DNA of 64,000 nt from Tenrec ecaudatus (taxonomy: Eukaryota; Chordata; Mammalia; Afrosoricida; Tenrecidae), in assembly GCF_050624435.1 (NCBI RefSeq), contig NC_134538.1, forward strand, positions 119,930,437 to 119,994,436. Direction: 5' to 3'. Positions 34,831 through 46,197 of the stretch are shown piece after piece; positions within the stretch are counted from its first letter, which is position 1, and each line of letters begins with the position of its first letter. The position numbers and the translations under genes are program-made. A model generated the notes under the pieces. The model did not search any database and had not been told where the DNA came from. It saw only the letters and a program-made list of their open reading frames with translations.

Positions 34831-35178
34831 CTAAGAAGTGAGTTAGAAAGTGACACTTGGCAGGATACCAACAACAATGGAGTCCTATGTAGTCTCAGAA
34901 TACTTAGAAATTATATACATTCTACTTCGGTATTCGCATTCGAAGATAGTCATGTACTGATGACATTGACTCAGATTTCAGGATTATTACAGGATAAAAT
35001 TGTTGAACATGAGGAAGCAGACTAAACATAGGTTTCAAAGAGACTCGCGATGTCTCCCTTGACTAAGTAGTTAGCATGAGTGTCTTTGGGTCCCTTCAAA
35101 TTAGATGAGGCAAAGGGGGAAGATTCTCTGTGTTATCTCAACGGCCTTCCAGGAGGCAGTTCCATTTCACATATTTGC
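34831..35178. other. Unassigned DNA
   Basis: Nothing recognised. Confidence 0.4.
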
Positions 35179-35286
35179 AATGCAGAAGGTACACACATTT
35201 CTGAGCAATGCAGAAAGGTACACACATTTCTGAGCAATGCAGAAGGTACACACATTTCTGAGCAATGCAGAAAGGTACACACATTT
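35179..35286. repeat. Minisatellite, 28/29-bp units, 3.8 copies
   Basis: Units at 35179-35206 (28), 35207-35235 (29), 35236-35263 (28) and 35264-35286 (partial 29-type). The unit core is aatgcagaaggtacacac followed by atttctgagc. Long and short units alternate by one A (gaagg or gaaagg), which indicates that a 57-bp dimer was duplicated. Confidence 0.95.
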
Positions 35287-35597
35287 CAAAGGGTCTGAGC
35301 TAAGAGGTTAGGGAAAACATGATGTAAGCTTGGTTTAGTGGAATGAATCAGTTATGTTACATTATTTGATAGGAAAATGAAAACTCAGGTCTGGTGCATT
35401 TGAGGAGGTTCTACTTTATGTGATTATTTAGTCTGGAAGGACTTTTCTCAACAAAGTCACATTTGTAGCCAAATAAGCTTTGCAGTCAAAGGACGTGCCT
35501 TTCCTCCTCTTACCAGTACGGCTGGTGATGAGCAACAGCGTATTTATGAATCCTGCTGTTGCTTTGAAATGCTGTTGTTTTGAAACATGTTCTGAAA
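35287..35597. other. Unassigned DNA between two minisatellites
   Basis: No recognisable repeat family. Confidence 0.4.
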
Positions 35598-35748
35598 AGT
35601 ACACTAACTCTTTACCTATAGACTGCCTGGTTATCAGTACACTAACTCCTCACCTATAGACTGCCTGGTTATCAGTACATTTACTTTTCACCTATAGACT
35701 GTCTGGTTATCAGTACACTAACTCTTACCTATAGACTGTCTGGTTATC
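35598..35748. repeat. Minisatellite, 38-bp units, 4 copies
   Basis: Units at 35598-35635, 35636-35673, 35674-35711 (38 bp each) and 35712-35748 (37 bp). The shared core is 'acctatagactg.ctggtta'. Units 1-2 have gcctgg and units 3-4 have gtctgg, so neighbours are most alike. Confidence 0.95.
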
Positions 35749-36696
35749 AATAGCTCACATTTACAACAATCATAAACGTTTCACTATCCAACATTTTTGC
35801 ACCATAACAGAGCTGCTCAGGGAACACCAAGTCAACAGGAGCTCAAGGCATTGGTGCTGAAAATTGTTTTGGGGTTGGAAGGGAGGAAAGAAAGGGGAGA
35901 GAAGGCTTGGAAAAAATCCTAGAAAAAGCCTTGAGTCAGAGATTACTAAGTGCACATGGGCTTTTTGGAGGCTTGAAGCCTCCGGCTCAGTGGGGCCAGG
36001 GTGTGCAAGTCAGTCCTCCAGGGATCTCACAAGAAGCCCAGAGCCTGGTGCCTCTGCTTGCCCTGAGGCCAGACCGACCGGTCCCCAGATCTTGATGCAG
36101 GACTTGTAGGACCCTGGAGGTGCTTCTGCAAGGGAAGCTCTGACCCAGCACAAGAGGAAGATGGAAGTCCTTCAGCCTAGGACTTCCCATTGACATCGCC
36201 TCGTTCTCCCCAGATTCTTAACTGCACAGGCTCCAGCAGTGACCACCTCAGTAAAACTCGGCTACTATTAATTCTATGATCATCTCTTCTCTAAAAATAG
36301 GACAGACAGATAATGTATACGAAAATATAAGCAAAAGCTTCCATTAAGTATAACTCCAATTTGTGCTTACCAACCTGCTCTTTGGAACCCAACCATGTCA
36401 ATAACTGAGGAGTGGGTGTAATCACAATTTTACATTCCCTGCAAATAATGAATTCATAGTTGCACACTACACCTTGTTCCTAAAAGGAAGAGGTCACTAA
36501 CTATTGGTGAGCTGTGTAATTATGTGCGAAGCAGACAAGGAAAGTTTTTCACCAAAATTTCAAATCAATTTTTGTCTGTTAAATGTATACACTGTAAATC
36601 TATCATTTCTTGCATGGTTTGAGATGAGAAATAAACTAAGAAAAAACATTTAAAACTGAAATTCTGTGACTACACTCCTTTTTTTTTTTATCAAAC
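35749..36696. other. Unassigned DNA
   Basis: A GC-richer part at 35960-36200 carries overlapping short frames on both strands. None has a recognisable domain or convincing splice signals. Confidence 0.4.
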
Positions 36697-36895
36697 CAAG
36701 AGTTCTGAAGACACAATGGTTAAGTGTTCCAATACTAACCAAAAAGTTGGAAGTTCAAACCCACCAACTATTGCAAGGAAGAAAGATACTGCGGTCTGAT
36801 TGAGCAATGATTGACAACCTTGGGATGCCAATGGTACCATTCAACTCAGTCTAATAGGGTTACTGTGAGCCGGAATTCAGTTTGTTCGCATTGAT
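36697..36895 (+). repeat. AfroSINE, sense, diverged
   Basis: 'gagttctgaagacacaatgg', 'gttggaagttcaaacccacc', 'ttactgtgagccggaattca'. Confidence 0.75.
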
Positions 36896-38137
36896 GTTTT
36901 GGTCTACAAGAACATATCATTGTTTTGGTCTATGAGAAAACAGCCTTTCAACCTCTGTCCTAAGACTTCTTTTTACCAAAATCTACTAGCTTTAAATCAA
37001 AATGCTAAAAAAGAAAGAATGAAAGGTAAATCTTAGAAGAATAATAAGTAATTTTCTTATGCGATTCACCAGTACTGAAATCTCTTTCTCAGTTGATATA
37101 CACCCAGAAACAACACCACTCTGGAACCAGATCTTCAGCTATTTGGTAATGCTGTTATAGCCTGGTGAGATCAGGGAGAGGGTGAGTGAAGTATGGTGGG
37201 ATACCAGCCCCCTAAATTCAACAGATCCTAGGGGCGGTTGTATGATTGAGGGGTAAAATTAAAGAGACTTCAGACAAGATAAGGCATGTGAATGCTCACC
37301 TCCAAATGGCCATGATCTCAGCAGCCAGTTCATGTAGAGAGAGAGAATATGTTTGCAATCGCAGCTTATGCAAATTTGGGGAATGTGCCAGTTTCCCGGA
37401 TAACATCATAATGGGAAGGGGTTGTAGCAAAGGCATCCATGCAATAGGAGGGGGATGAGCTAGAGGTGTACATGCAGTAGACATAGGAGGCACTGGGGGC
37501 ATACATGTGACAAGGGGGCGGACCCTAGATTCAAGATGGTCTTCATTGAGTTAACTTGAACTTGTCTTTGGGCTCTCCTTCAGGGAAACAGTCCACTATC
37601 CTTATCAAAAGGGATGGACCCTACTTAGGGTGGAACAGACTATAGAGTCGGGTTGCTCTAGATGGCTGATACCTCCAGGGAGATAACCTTTAAGCAGCTG
37701 ACCTCCAAGTGCATAGACATTTACAAGGTGTTAGCAAGCAGTGTCTTAGGTTTGGCATTAATATGGGGAACAACCTGGGGAAAAAACTTTGTGCATCCCA
37801 CAGGGTAAGGTGATGTGGAGAAGGTAAAATGAAGTATAGGATTTTCAGGAAAAAAATACCAAAAAATACTTTGGATATCTGAGACACAATTAACAGTAAA
37901 CTTTCATATTAATAAAATGGAATTTAGAGGATTGGCTAAAAAGCTGGAAGTGATCACTAGCCTCTGTTTGGGAGATTAGAACATCTATATATCATTTACT
38001 GCTTTAGCTGCTGTGGAGTCAACTCCAACTTAAGGCAGCTGCATGTGTCATATGTGTTCATGCTGCTTGGTCTCCCACCAGTTTCATGATCTGTGGTGTG
38101 TTTACATATGTTATCATGGCTTGTGTGTATTTTGAAA
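36896..38137. other. Unassigned DNA
   Basis: No gene seen. Around 37998-38040 'gctttagctgctgtggagtc' resembles an antisense SINE or RTE tail, but too little remains to call. Confidence 0.4.
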
Positions 38138-38318
38138 GGAACCCTGGTGACCGAGTGGTTTATTCATCAGGCTAGTCACCACCAGGTTAGCAGCTGAAAA
38201 GTACCAAGAACTCCAAGGGAGAAAGATGAGGCTTTCCACCTCCCTGGAAAATCGTCTGTCCTGTCCGACAGGGTTGCTGGGACTCCGAATTGACTCAATG
38301 GCAGGAAGAGTTGAGCAA
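38138..38318 (+). repeat. AfroSINE, sense
   Basis: 'ggaaccctggtgaccgagtg', 'gagaaagatgaggctttcca', 'gactccgaattgactcaatg'. Confidence 0.88.
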
Positions 38319-38654
38319 GGGTTGAATCTAAGGGGCTCATATTTCAGCACTATATAAAATAGTATGTTTTCATTGTATTTTCAGAAGTTGATTCTGTTGA
38401 CTCAAGCCTGTCCTTGCATCCACCATGGATGACCATGCTTGTCCTTGGAAATTCCCCTGGTAAAGCATCTAGTACCATAGCAGTACACAAGCTCCTAAAA
38501 TATGGAAAGTTGACAGGAGAGTGGTGGGTAAATCATACAGCTTCCTCCAAATATACTGACCACACTAATGAATGTGGTAGCCATATCATATAAACTTCGC
38601 ATTAAGTACAGATACAAAGACACAGTATCTAGAGTTCTTGCGGTTCATGTTAGG

Positions 38655-38765
38655 GGCTTTCAAGTCAGTACCAAATCTGTTTTCTCCCATCAGGGGCTGG
38701 TGGATTCAAACTGGTGACTTTGTGGTTAACAAGTAAGCAGCCCTGCTATGTCAGCGGGGTTCCTG
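38655..38765 (-). repeat. AfroSINE fragment, antisense
   Basis: 'ggggctggtggattcaaact' and 'gactttgtggttaacaagta', then 'tgtcagcggggttcct'. Confidence 0.75.
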
Positions 38766-39408
38766 TGAGAGTGCATTGTTTAGTGCATTGATTGAACGGG
38801 AAACTCCCTATTGCCACAATTCTCTTCCGGTTGTGGCTTTTCTCCGCCATGAAAATCAGGGCCACCAGGATGTTGTTGCCTCTAGCTCAGAGATGTTTTC
38901 ATGAGACATCACCTTCCTTTCTCTTTGTGAGCTTGCCATTGTCAGTTGGCACTTTAGAATCTAGTCCAACAACTTTAGAAGAGATCAACCCTCAAAGGGA
39001 TAAGACAAAGATGCATTCTCACTGAAGACAAAAGAGTCATCTCCAAGCAGCTTTTTTTAATGTAGGGAACAATGCAGAATATTAGTGTGGTACATCACTG
39101 AATTTGGAGAAGCCAGGACAAATTAAATTCTAAGCCCCATCTATTGAAACAAATATTGAACAATTCTAATTTACATAGCTCTAAAATACTTACTGATGAA
39201 ATAAATACACTTATTTATTAACAAACTGCATGTCAAAGCAGGAAATGCTTGTAAAATAGGAATCTCAGACATTGGAAAATAAAATTTCCAAAGAGTAGAG
39301 AAAACAACTAAAGAACTATGTTGTTTCTTAGTGGAGCCTTTAAAATGAAATATAATTCCAGAATGGAGTGGTCAAGTCTGGAATAATGTGAACTCTCTAA
39401 TGAGTTAG

Positions 39409-39455
<47 letters not shown>

Positions 39456-39959
39456 CGGGAAAGAATATACTCCAGGAAGACATAAAGACCTGTGATGCTA
39501 TTATTAATGCAGTGAAGATTAATGTGTAGAAGAGTGAAGCTTTCAATATAACCTAAGGATAAGAAATAAATTGCAGGCTCTATTTAGAACAATGTAAACT
39601 CATTGTTTATCACAGTTTGTATAGATAAACAGACAAACAAAGAAAGCAGACTACTTAACTTCCAATTTACTTTCCTTATCAGTCACAGGGATTGATTTTT
39701 ACACTAGAAAACACAGGGCAAACGTGGCAAGGAATAAAACCAGATCTCCTGAAAGGCGGAAAACTAGGACAGTGAAGAGAAGGAAAAGTATTCGATCTGA
39801 ATTAAAGTTGAAAAGACTGATGAGGGCTCAATCTTCAAACAGTTGGCAGGGAAATGAGAGTATACCTAATTTTAAAACACTGACAAAAAGCAGTGGAAAT
39901 ATTTTCCCTGCGCAACTCAAGAGAAAAACCATGGCGATTAACAGGTGGATGGTTAAGCG
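38766..39959. other. Unassigned AT-rich DNA
   Basis: Only the (GT)n tract at 39411-39452 stands out. The frame at 39724-39972 is a Lys/Arg-rich low-complexity product of purine-rich DNA. Confidence 0.4.
39411..39452. repeat. (GT)n microsatellite
   Basis: About 21 perfect GT units. Confidence 0.98.
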
Positions 39960-40529
39960 GTATTTGTTTTAGGTTGCTTGAGTCATTGATTTGCACCGCT
40001 AGTCTGTCAGTTTGTCATGCTGTGGCAGCTAGTGTGTTGCTGTGGAGTGGGAAGCTACGCCACCCACATTTCCAACGTTAGCAGGCTCGCCCACAGTGAC
40101 CAAGTTTCTGCAGCGCTTCCAGACTAAGATGTTACTACGAAAACATTAAAGGCATTCCGCTTCTGAGGCAGTTGCCACTGAAAACCTTATGGACAGAATC
40201 AAGACATTGTCAGATACTGAAACCGTGTGAAAAGAGGCAGCACATTGTCAGAGATGGTGCCAGAAGATGAGCCCCTCCAACCACGGCTGAGGAAGAGCCG
40301 CTTTCTCTGGGTCGAGCTGACCAGAGTGCCTTGGCTGGAGTAGAGACTGTGGGAGTAAAACTGCCAGGACCTTCCTGGGCTGATGGGCATGATTCACGCA
40401 GAGAAGAAAGAGATGCAAACAGCAATTAATAATTAGAACTTGGAATGTATGAAATTTGAACTTGGAAAAATTGGAAGCTGTCTAACATAAAATGGAATGC
40501 ATAAAATTTTACATGCTAGGCATTAGTGA

Positions 40530-41040
40530 GCTGAAATGAAATGGCATTGATGATTTTGAATTGGAAAAAATCATCTGGTTTACTATGTTGGAAATGACAT
40601 ATTAATGGGGAATGCTGTTACATTCATCACCAAAAAAGACATTTAAAAATCTACCTAGACGTTCAATGCTGTCTGTGGTAATACATATCTATCTGCATTC
40701 AGGGAAATTCAATCAATACAACTATGATTCAAAGTCATGCACCAACACAAAAGCTAATGATGAAGAAATTGAAGAATGAATTGATCAGAGATGTAATTAA
40801 GGTGCATTGATAATTATTGGAGATTAGAATGCAAAAGTTGGAAACAAAGAAGAAGGAACAGTAGTTGGAAAATATGGTCTTGGTGATAGGAAAGCCGGAG
40901 ATCACATGATAGCCTTTGAGAGACCAATGGCTTGTTCATAGCAAATACCTTTCTTTAGCATTACAAACAATAGCTATTCACCTGGACCTCTCCAGATGAA
41001 ATACAGAGAAATCAAGTTGACTACATCTGTGAAAAGAGAC
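40530..41040 (+). pseudogene. RTE endonuclease region, decayed
   Basis: Encodes remnants of the AP-type endonuclease that nicks target DNA. Readable landmarks are 'ggcattagtgagctgaaatg' (the family's I-S-E-x-K-W-type segment), the GD.NAKVG motif at 40819-40842, the segment around 40880-40900 (ggtgataggaaagccgga), and NQVDYIC at 41010. Stops and frameshifts are frequent. Confidence 0.75.
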
Positions 41041-41346
41041 AATGAAGAAATTCCATATCAGTACCGAAAGTAAGCCCATGGGCTTTCTGTATTACCCAGC
41101 ATCACTTGCTCATTTGTAAGTTCAGCTTGAAGTTCAAGAAAATTATAACAAATCCACAAAAGCAAAACATACCACTGTGTATATTTCCCTTGAATTTGGA
41201 TGACATCTCAGGAACAGATTTGCTGAACTGAACACTAATGACATAAGACCTGCTGAGCTTTTGGGAGGACATCAAAAACATCATTTATGAAGAAAACAAT
41301 AGAAAGGTAATTAAAAAGGCAAAAAATAAAGAAAAGATCAAAGCGG

Positions 41347-41760
41347 ATGTCAGAAGAGACTGGAAATCCCAGAACACTCATTGTGCTTTTGTGGATGGAA
41401 TTTGTGTATGGATCACGAAGCAGTGGTAGGAACAGAACAAGACATACAGTATGGTTTATGATCCAGAAAGGTGTGTGTCAGCGTTGTATCCTCTCATTGT
41501 ACTTGTTCAATCTGTGTGCTGAGCAACTCGTCAGAGAGGCTGGCTTAGATGAAGAAGAGTGTAGCATCAGGGTCAGAAGAAGGCTTATGGCTTAACAACT
41601 TGCAGTATGCAGATGACACAAACTTCCTGATAGGGAAGTGAAGACGTTTTGAAGCACTTGCTGCTGGAGATCAAAGATTGCAGCTTTCAGTAAGGATTAC
41701 AACTCAATATATTTTTTAAAAGCCAAAAAAAAAAATCTTTATAACTGGACCATTAAGTAA
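41347..41760 (+). pseudogene. RTE reverse-transcriptase region, decayed
   Basis: An open stretch at 41347-41595 holds the 'GVCQ.CILS.YLFNL' block (motif B) and ends at a TAA. The catalytic YADD at 41606-41617 lies in a different frame, so at least one frameshift separates motifs B and C. Motif A was not found. Between 41350 and 41460 the sequence looks shortened relative to the family. Confidence 0.75.
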
Positions 41761-41984
41761 TATCATAATAGAGAAAATATTGATGTTGTCAATGATTGTG
41801 CCTTGCTTGATTCCACAATCAATGCTCATGGAAGCAGCAGTCAAGAGGTCAAATGACATATTCCATCGGGTAAAACTTCTGGACACGACCCCATTATGTT
41901 AAAAAGCGAGGATACTACTTTGAGGATGAAGGTATACCTGAACCAAGCCAATGTAATTTTAATTGCTGATTTACAGGTTAAAAT

Positions 41985-42290
41985 TGGACATTGATATCAA
42001 GTGGCCATCTAACTGTAAAACAACAAAGTCCGCATGGAAGAAGCACACCAGCCTGTGAGATCACAAGGGGTTGAAGGGATCAGGTATCAGGCATCAAAGA
42101 CCAAAAAAAATCCCATAGCATTGTGAATGAGATGGAGTGAGGAGTGGGGACCCAGGGTCCATCTGTGGGAAATTGGACATCCCCTTGCAGTCAGGGTGTA
42201 GTGTAGCAATGATGAAAAATACAATTTTCCTCTAGTTCTTGGAATGCTCCCCCCCACACACACACACACTATCATGATCCCAATTCTAGA
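41985..42290 (+). mobile_element. L1 3' UTR internal piece, sense
   Basis: 'caagtggccatctaactgta', 'atggaagaagcacaccagcc', 'gggatcaggtatcaggcatc', 'tagttcttggaatgctcccc'. This is the middle of the L1 3' UTR, matching the minus strand near 24010-24200. It lacks the L1 end and A-tail. It begins exactly where the RTE copy stops. A (CA)n run lies at 42255-42269. Confidence 0.8.
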
Positions 42291-43249
42291 AGTTTAGGAT
42301 GGAGAAGTTAGGATGGAGGGTGAACTTGATAAGAATCTAAATCCCTTTCCAACTATGAAAGCTTGTTATTCTCAGATTGTGTAGATTGTTATTAATATAG
42401 TTCTACATAATATTTATTTGAAGATACTTTCAATGATGTTGCAGTATGTCCAGAGGAAGAATTTTTATGAAAAAAACTAGAACTACAATCCCTTTTCAGT
42501 TAACTGTACGCCCTTCAGCAAGTTATTATTTCTAATTTCTTCCCTTTTATCTGAAAAATATAAATACTGCCTTTTGTAATATTTTTTCTTGAGTCTTACA
42601 AATAATAATAGTAGTATTGGTAATTATTAAATATTACCATATAAAGAACAAAAAGTAAATCAACATCTTTCTAGTTAGACTTGTAGTAAATATATTTTCT
42701 AATACTACACATTGTAATTCTTAATCCCTTCCTTTTTGATATTGCTAAAAGATGAGAGTCTTCAATAGGTGGCCGGCATCCATACCAGCATTTGGGATGT
42801 CTAACCAGAAGAGTCTAAACATAAACACAGAGACATGAATATTAGTTAAGGAAACCCTCTGAGGCAAGCCAAGGTAGTATTAGAAGGATGAAAACATTTC
42901 AAATCACTGAGTTTAAATAGTAAGAATTCAATAGTCTCAACAAAACCCACCACAGCAAGAAGATAGTGAATTTCATGATGAGACTCTTGATTTTTTTAAT
43001 GTCTTATCAAATATATATATATATATATATGTTTGAGCCCATTGTGTTTGATGGTTTGGGGTTCTTTTTATTCTTTGTCCCAAATGACAGAGAATATTTG
43101 ATATCAAGAGTGAGATCACTTCTCCCATGAGATTTTAAATAAAATCTTGAAGTGAAATGGCAAAACCCAGGCAAAATGGACAGAGAAGGGATAAACCAGG
43201 TGGACATGAGACCCAGTGATCCTTGGCAAAGCTGATGAAGTATCATCAT
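42291..43249. other. Unassigned AT-rich DNA
   Basis: No gene recognised. An (AT)n run is at about 43010-43030. Confidence 0.45.
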
Positions 43250-43485
43250 GTGGTGCCATTAGGTGCTGTGGAGCTGCTTTGGACTTGCAGCGACCCCATG
43301 TGACAGATTTGACCTGGCCCACAGGGTTTCCCAGGCTAGAATTTCTTTTCAGGTTTGGAGAAGAAAGAGACTTTCTCTTCCTTTAAACATTCATATGCCT
43401 CTGAAACCCACCAGCAGTTCTAGCCTGGCCCATAGCAGCTCTCTGCATTGAACTGGCCTCAACGGCAGTGAGTTTGGTTATTGGT
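43250..43485. repeat. AfroSINE pair, antisense then sense, fused
   Basis: 43250-43380 is antisense tail and body ('gcagcgaccccatgtgacag', 'ggcccacagggtttcccagg'). 43388-43485 is sense body and tail ('gaaacccaccagcagttcta', 'ctggcctcaacggcagtgag'). Either two truncated copies or one inverted copy. Confidence 0.65.
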
Positions 43486-43501
43486 CTGCAATCTTTACTG
43501 G

Positions 43502-43695
43502 AAAGAGCCCTGGTGGCCTCGTGGGTTAGGTTCAGGCCACTAAGCACAGGGTCAGTACTGGCACTCCCCAGATACTCTGAGTGAGAACGGTGAGGCTGGC
43601 AATTCCCGTAAAGGCTCAGATCCACAGAAGCAGTTCTACCCTGTCCCATATGGTTGCTGTGAGCCAGAACCAACTTGATGGCAGTGAGTTTGCAT
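43502..43695 (+). repeat. AfroSINE, sense
   Basis: 'aagagccctggtggcctcgt', 'cagttctaccctgtcccata', 'aaccaacttgatggcagtga'. Confidence 0.88.
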
Positions 43696-43699
43696 TGTG

Positions 43700-43825
43700 T
43701 CTGGAATCTTGACTGGAGCAGATGGTCAGGTCTTTCTCCTATGGTGACACTGAGTAGATTTGAACCTTTGACTTTATGGGTAAGAACTGAGTGCTTAACC
43801 ATTGTACAACTAGGACTCATCAGTA
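43700..43825 (-). repeat. AfroSINE, antisense, truncated
   Basis: 'ggtctttctcctatggtgac', 'agatttgaacctttgacttt', 'taaccattgtacaactagga'. It closes a cluster of three or four copies, so the 150-codon minus frame at 43383-43835 is a SINE product. Confidence 0.75.
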
Positions 43826-44534
43826 GCATTCCCACTGAAAAGAAATAATATGCATTAAGATGATATGCATGTACAATAATTATTAATTTTTAATTTTAGG
43901 GTTAAGGAGAAAGAAAATAAAGAGACAAACAAAGGAACTACTCAGCGAGGCATTCATTCAGGCAAATATCTCTGCTGTGGGGGATGGCCGTCGAATCATC
44001 AGGGTAATGAACGTGAGACACGTACTAGGTCTCACCAGTCAGTCAAACTCTGTCCACAGTCTGCCTGAGGCTGGCTAGTTCCTTTGAAATGGTTCTAGTC
44101 ATCTTGTATTGTGATTGTTGTTCGGTTTTGTTTTTCTTTAAAGGTTTCTAGTTTAAGTATTGTGTAATAGGTCCCAGCGGAAATAGAGAATATGATTGTT
44201 TACTTTCATAGAGTTATGAACCACACAGCTCTTTTTTGTTGGTATAAACTAGCAGTGTAACTATTCCGAAGATATTTTATAGCATGATATAATAGCTAAT
44301 GCAAATTAATTATGTAAGTTATTAAGAGGGTACCAAGTTAAGGATCCAAGATTGGTGTGATCCACTACCTAAGACTTTCCGGCTCAAGAAAACAATGCTC
44401 TGGACTCTGGAGCATGCCTCGTGCATAAGAAGTACATTATGAGAGGAAGACAGAGTGATGCTATTGACAAAGAGAATCCGAAGGATAATTTCCATGTAAA
44501 TTCCCAAGGTTTCACCCTTAGAGATTATGATTCA
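43826..44534. other. Unassigned AT-rich DNA
   Basis: Nothing recognised. Confidence 0.4.
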
Positions 44535-44960
44535 GCTTCTATATTAGTTTTCTATTGTCATGATGGATTACTACAAATTGATCACCTAACAGTACAACTT
44601 TTGGATCTCACAATTTTATAAGTGAGAGATTTAAGTGGACGCAGGTGGCTTTTTTGGCATAGAGCCACCCAGACTGGAATCAAAGTGCCCACCTACAGGG
44701 GATCTTGTCTCTGAGAAAGAATCCACGTCTCCAGGCTCCTTTGGCTTATTGGCAGAATCCATTGCCGTGAATGCGGAGCACCGGTCTGGTTGTCCTGCTG
44801 GCTTTTGGTCAGATTGTTCTCGATTTCTAGAGACCTTCTTCACGTCCTGACTCTTCACCCACTTCTCCAAAGCCAGGAACAGCAGGTGTGGTTTTCACAG
44901 ACTTCTCACATCTTTGCCCTCCTCTTCCACCTCAGCTTTCCTGTTCTCTCTCTTATGGGT
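44535..44960 (+). repeat. Old mammalian interspersed repeat, probably LTR-type
   Basis: 'tatattagttttctattgtc' then 'ggattactacaaattgatca' resembles the mammal-wide repeat beginning 'tattagtttcctattgctgc'. Later parts ('gaatcaaagtgcccacctac', 'tctccaaagccaggaacagc') follow the expected order of that family. Class assignment is uncertain. Confidence 0.55.
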
Positions 44961-44973
44961 TTTTGGTTGCTAA

Positions 44974-45175
44974 GGAGTCCTGGTGGCATAGCGGTGACTT
45001 ATTAGGTTGTTAACTGCAAGGTCAGCAGTTTGAAATCACCAGCTTTTTCACTGGAGAAAGACGAGTCTTTCCAGTCTCGTAAAGATGTGCAGCCTCGGGA
45101 CCCCACAGGGCTCCTGCTAGCCTGGTCTGTAGACTCGCTATGAATCAGCCTCGACTGGATGGCAGGCAGGGCAAT
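44974..45175 (+). repeat. AfroSINE, sense
   Basis: 'ggagtcctggtggcatagcg', 'aaggtcagcagtttgaaatc', 'cgctatgaatcagcctcgac'. A further tail fragment lies at 45185-45235 ('gtcagaattgacttgatgac'). Confidence 0.9.
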
Positions 45176-45244
45176 AGATGAGCATAGTTTCTGTGAGTCA
45201 GAATTGACTTGATGACAGTGTTTGATTGCTTTGGTTTTGTGTAG

Positions 45245-45450
45245 CTGAAGGAACTCTGGTGTGTTAAATGTGAGATTGCTAGCTGAATGATTGGCAGCTC
45301 ACATCTACCAACTCTCTATCCTTCAGGAGAAAGATGATGCAAAAATGCGCTTCCTGAAACATGTTCATTCTTGGAGAGCCTAGGGAGCAGTTCTCCTGTC
45401 CTTTAGGTCACTATGAGTTGCAACTGACTGAGTGGCAGTAGGTTTTGATC
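45245..45450 (+). repeat. AfroSINE, sense
   Basis: 'gaaggaactctggtgtgtta', 'tcaggagaaagatgatgcaa', 'cactatgagttgcaactgac'. Confidence 0.8.
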
Positions 45451-46197
45451 ACTACATAGGGCAAACCTGGATAACACAGAATAGCATTCTTTTTAAAGGT
45501 CTATAGCCTTAATTACATCTGTGCAGTCACTCTTGCAATGTAATGGTTCATATTGAGGGGTCCCAGTGATCAGAGGTTGAGCATCTTTTGGAAGCCCTTA
45601 TTTAGTTTACCAAAATAGTTGACTGTGGCTTTGACCATATTTTGAGAAGTGCTGATCTAGAACTTGGGCACTAAGTTTCCAAGAGTAGAGAGAAATCCTG
45701 TCAAATCTTTTTTTATTTCTTTAAGTGAAAGGGAACAATATGAAATTAGGAAAGAAAGACACCAGAAATAACCTGGAACCCAACAAATAAAGTGTAGTTA
45801 CTGCTTCCATTGAAGGTGACAATATTTCCCTCTAAGACACCCTCCAAGGGTACTTGCGGTTGTTAGAATATTCTATTTTCACCTAGTTGAGAAAAGGTAG
45901 TCCAATGGGAAGGAAAAATGGGCGGGATTTTGCTCCCTTCTATGGATAGTCTGGACTCCATTTGCAATTGTTTCAAAGCTTATTGGGATTATTATTTGTT
46001 TATGTAGTTCTTAATAGAAATGATTTCCATTCAATATAACTTGATTGACTTAACCATAATCAAATCTTTTTATTTGAATACTATGATTTTCTTTGTAATG
46101 CAATTTCAGAACATTCAGATTTTCTTCTGAAATTTAGATCAGCTTTATTTATTTTAGTGGCTAGTCCTATAAATTTGATAAGTATATATAGTTAGAT
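45451..46197. other. Unassigned AT-rich DNA
   Basis: No recognisable gene or repeat before the hAT element. Confidence 0.4.

Larger units (their letters stand above)
39960..41975 (+). mobile_element. RTE/BovB-type LINE, longest copy, sense
   Basis: Autonomous-type LINE reduced to a fossil. The 5' region (39985-40400) is followed by an apurinic-like endonuclease, seen as G-D-stop-N-A-K-V-G at 40819-40842 (the usual Trp codon is now TAG) and NQVDYIC at 41010-41030. The reverse transcriptase shows GVCQRCILSLYLFNLCAEQ and then YADD at 41606-41617, in a different frame from the upstream block. It stops after the 'ccaagccaatgtaattttaa' segment and abuts an L1 3' UTR piece, so the 3' end is missing. 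Confidence 0.85.

Noticed and set aside
35179..35748. CRISPR-like arrangement of repeated units
   Set aside because: Units are directly adjacent without unique spacers, and the genome is mammalian; these are minisatellites.
39724..39972. Basic 82-codon frame rich in Lys and Arg
   Set aside because: It reflects purine-rich DNA just before the RTE 5' region; no motif, no conserved start context.
43383..43835. 150-codon minus-strand frame
   Set aside because: It is composed of several AfroSINE copies in mixed orientation.
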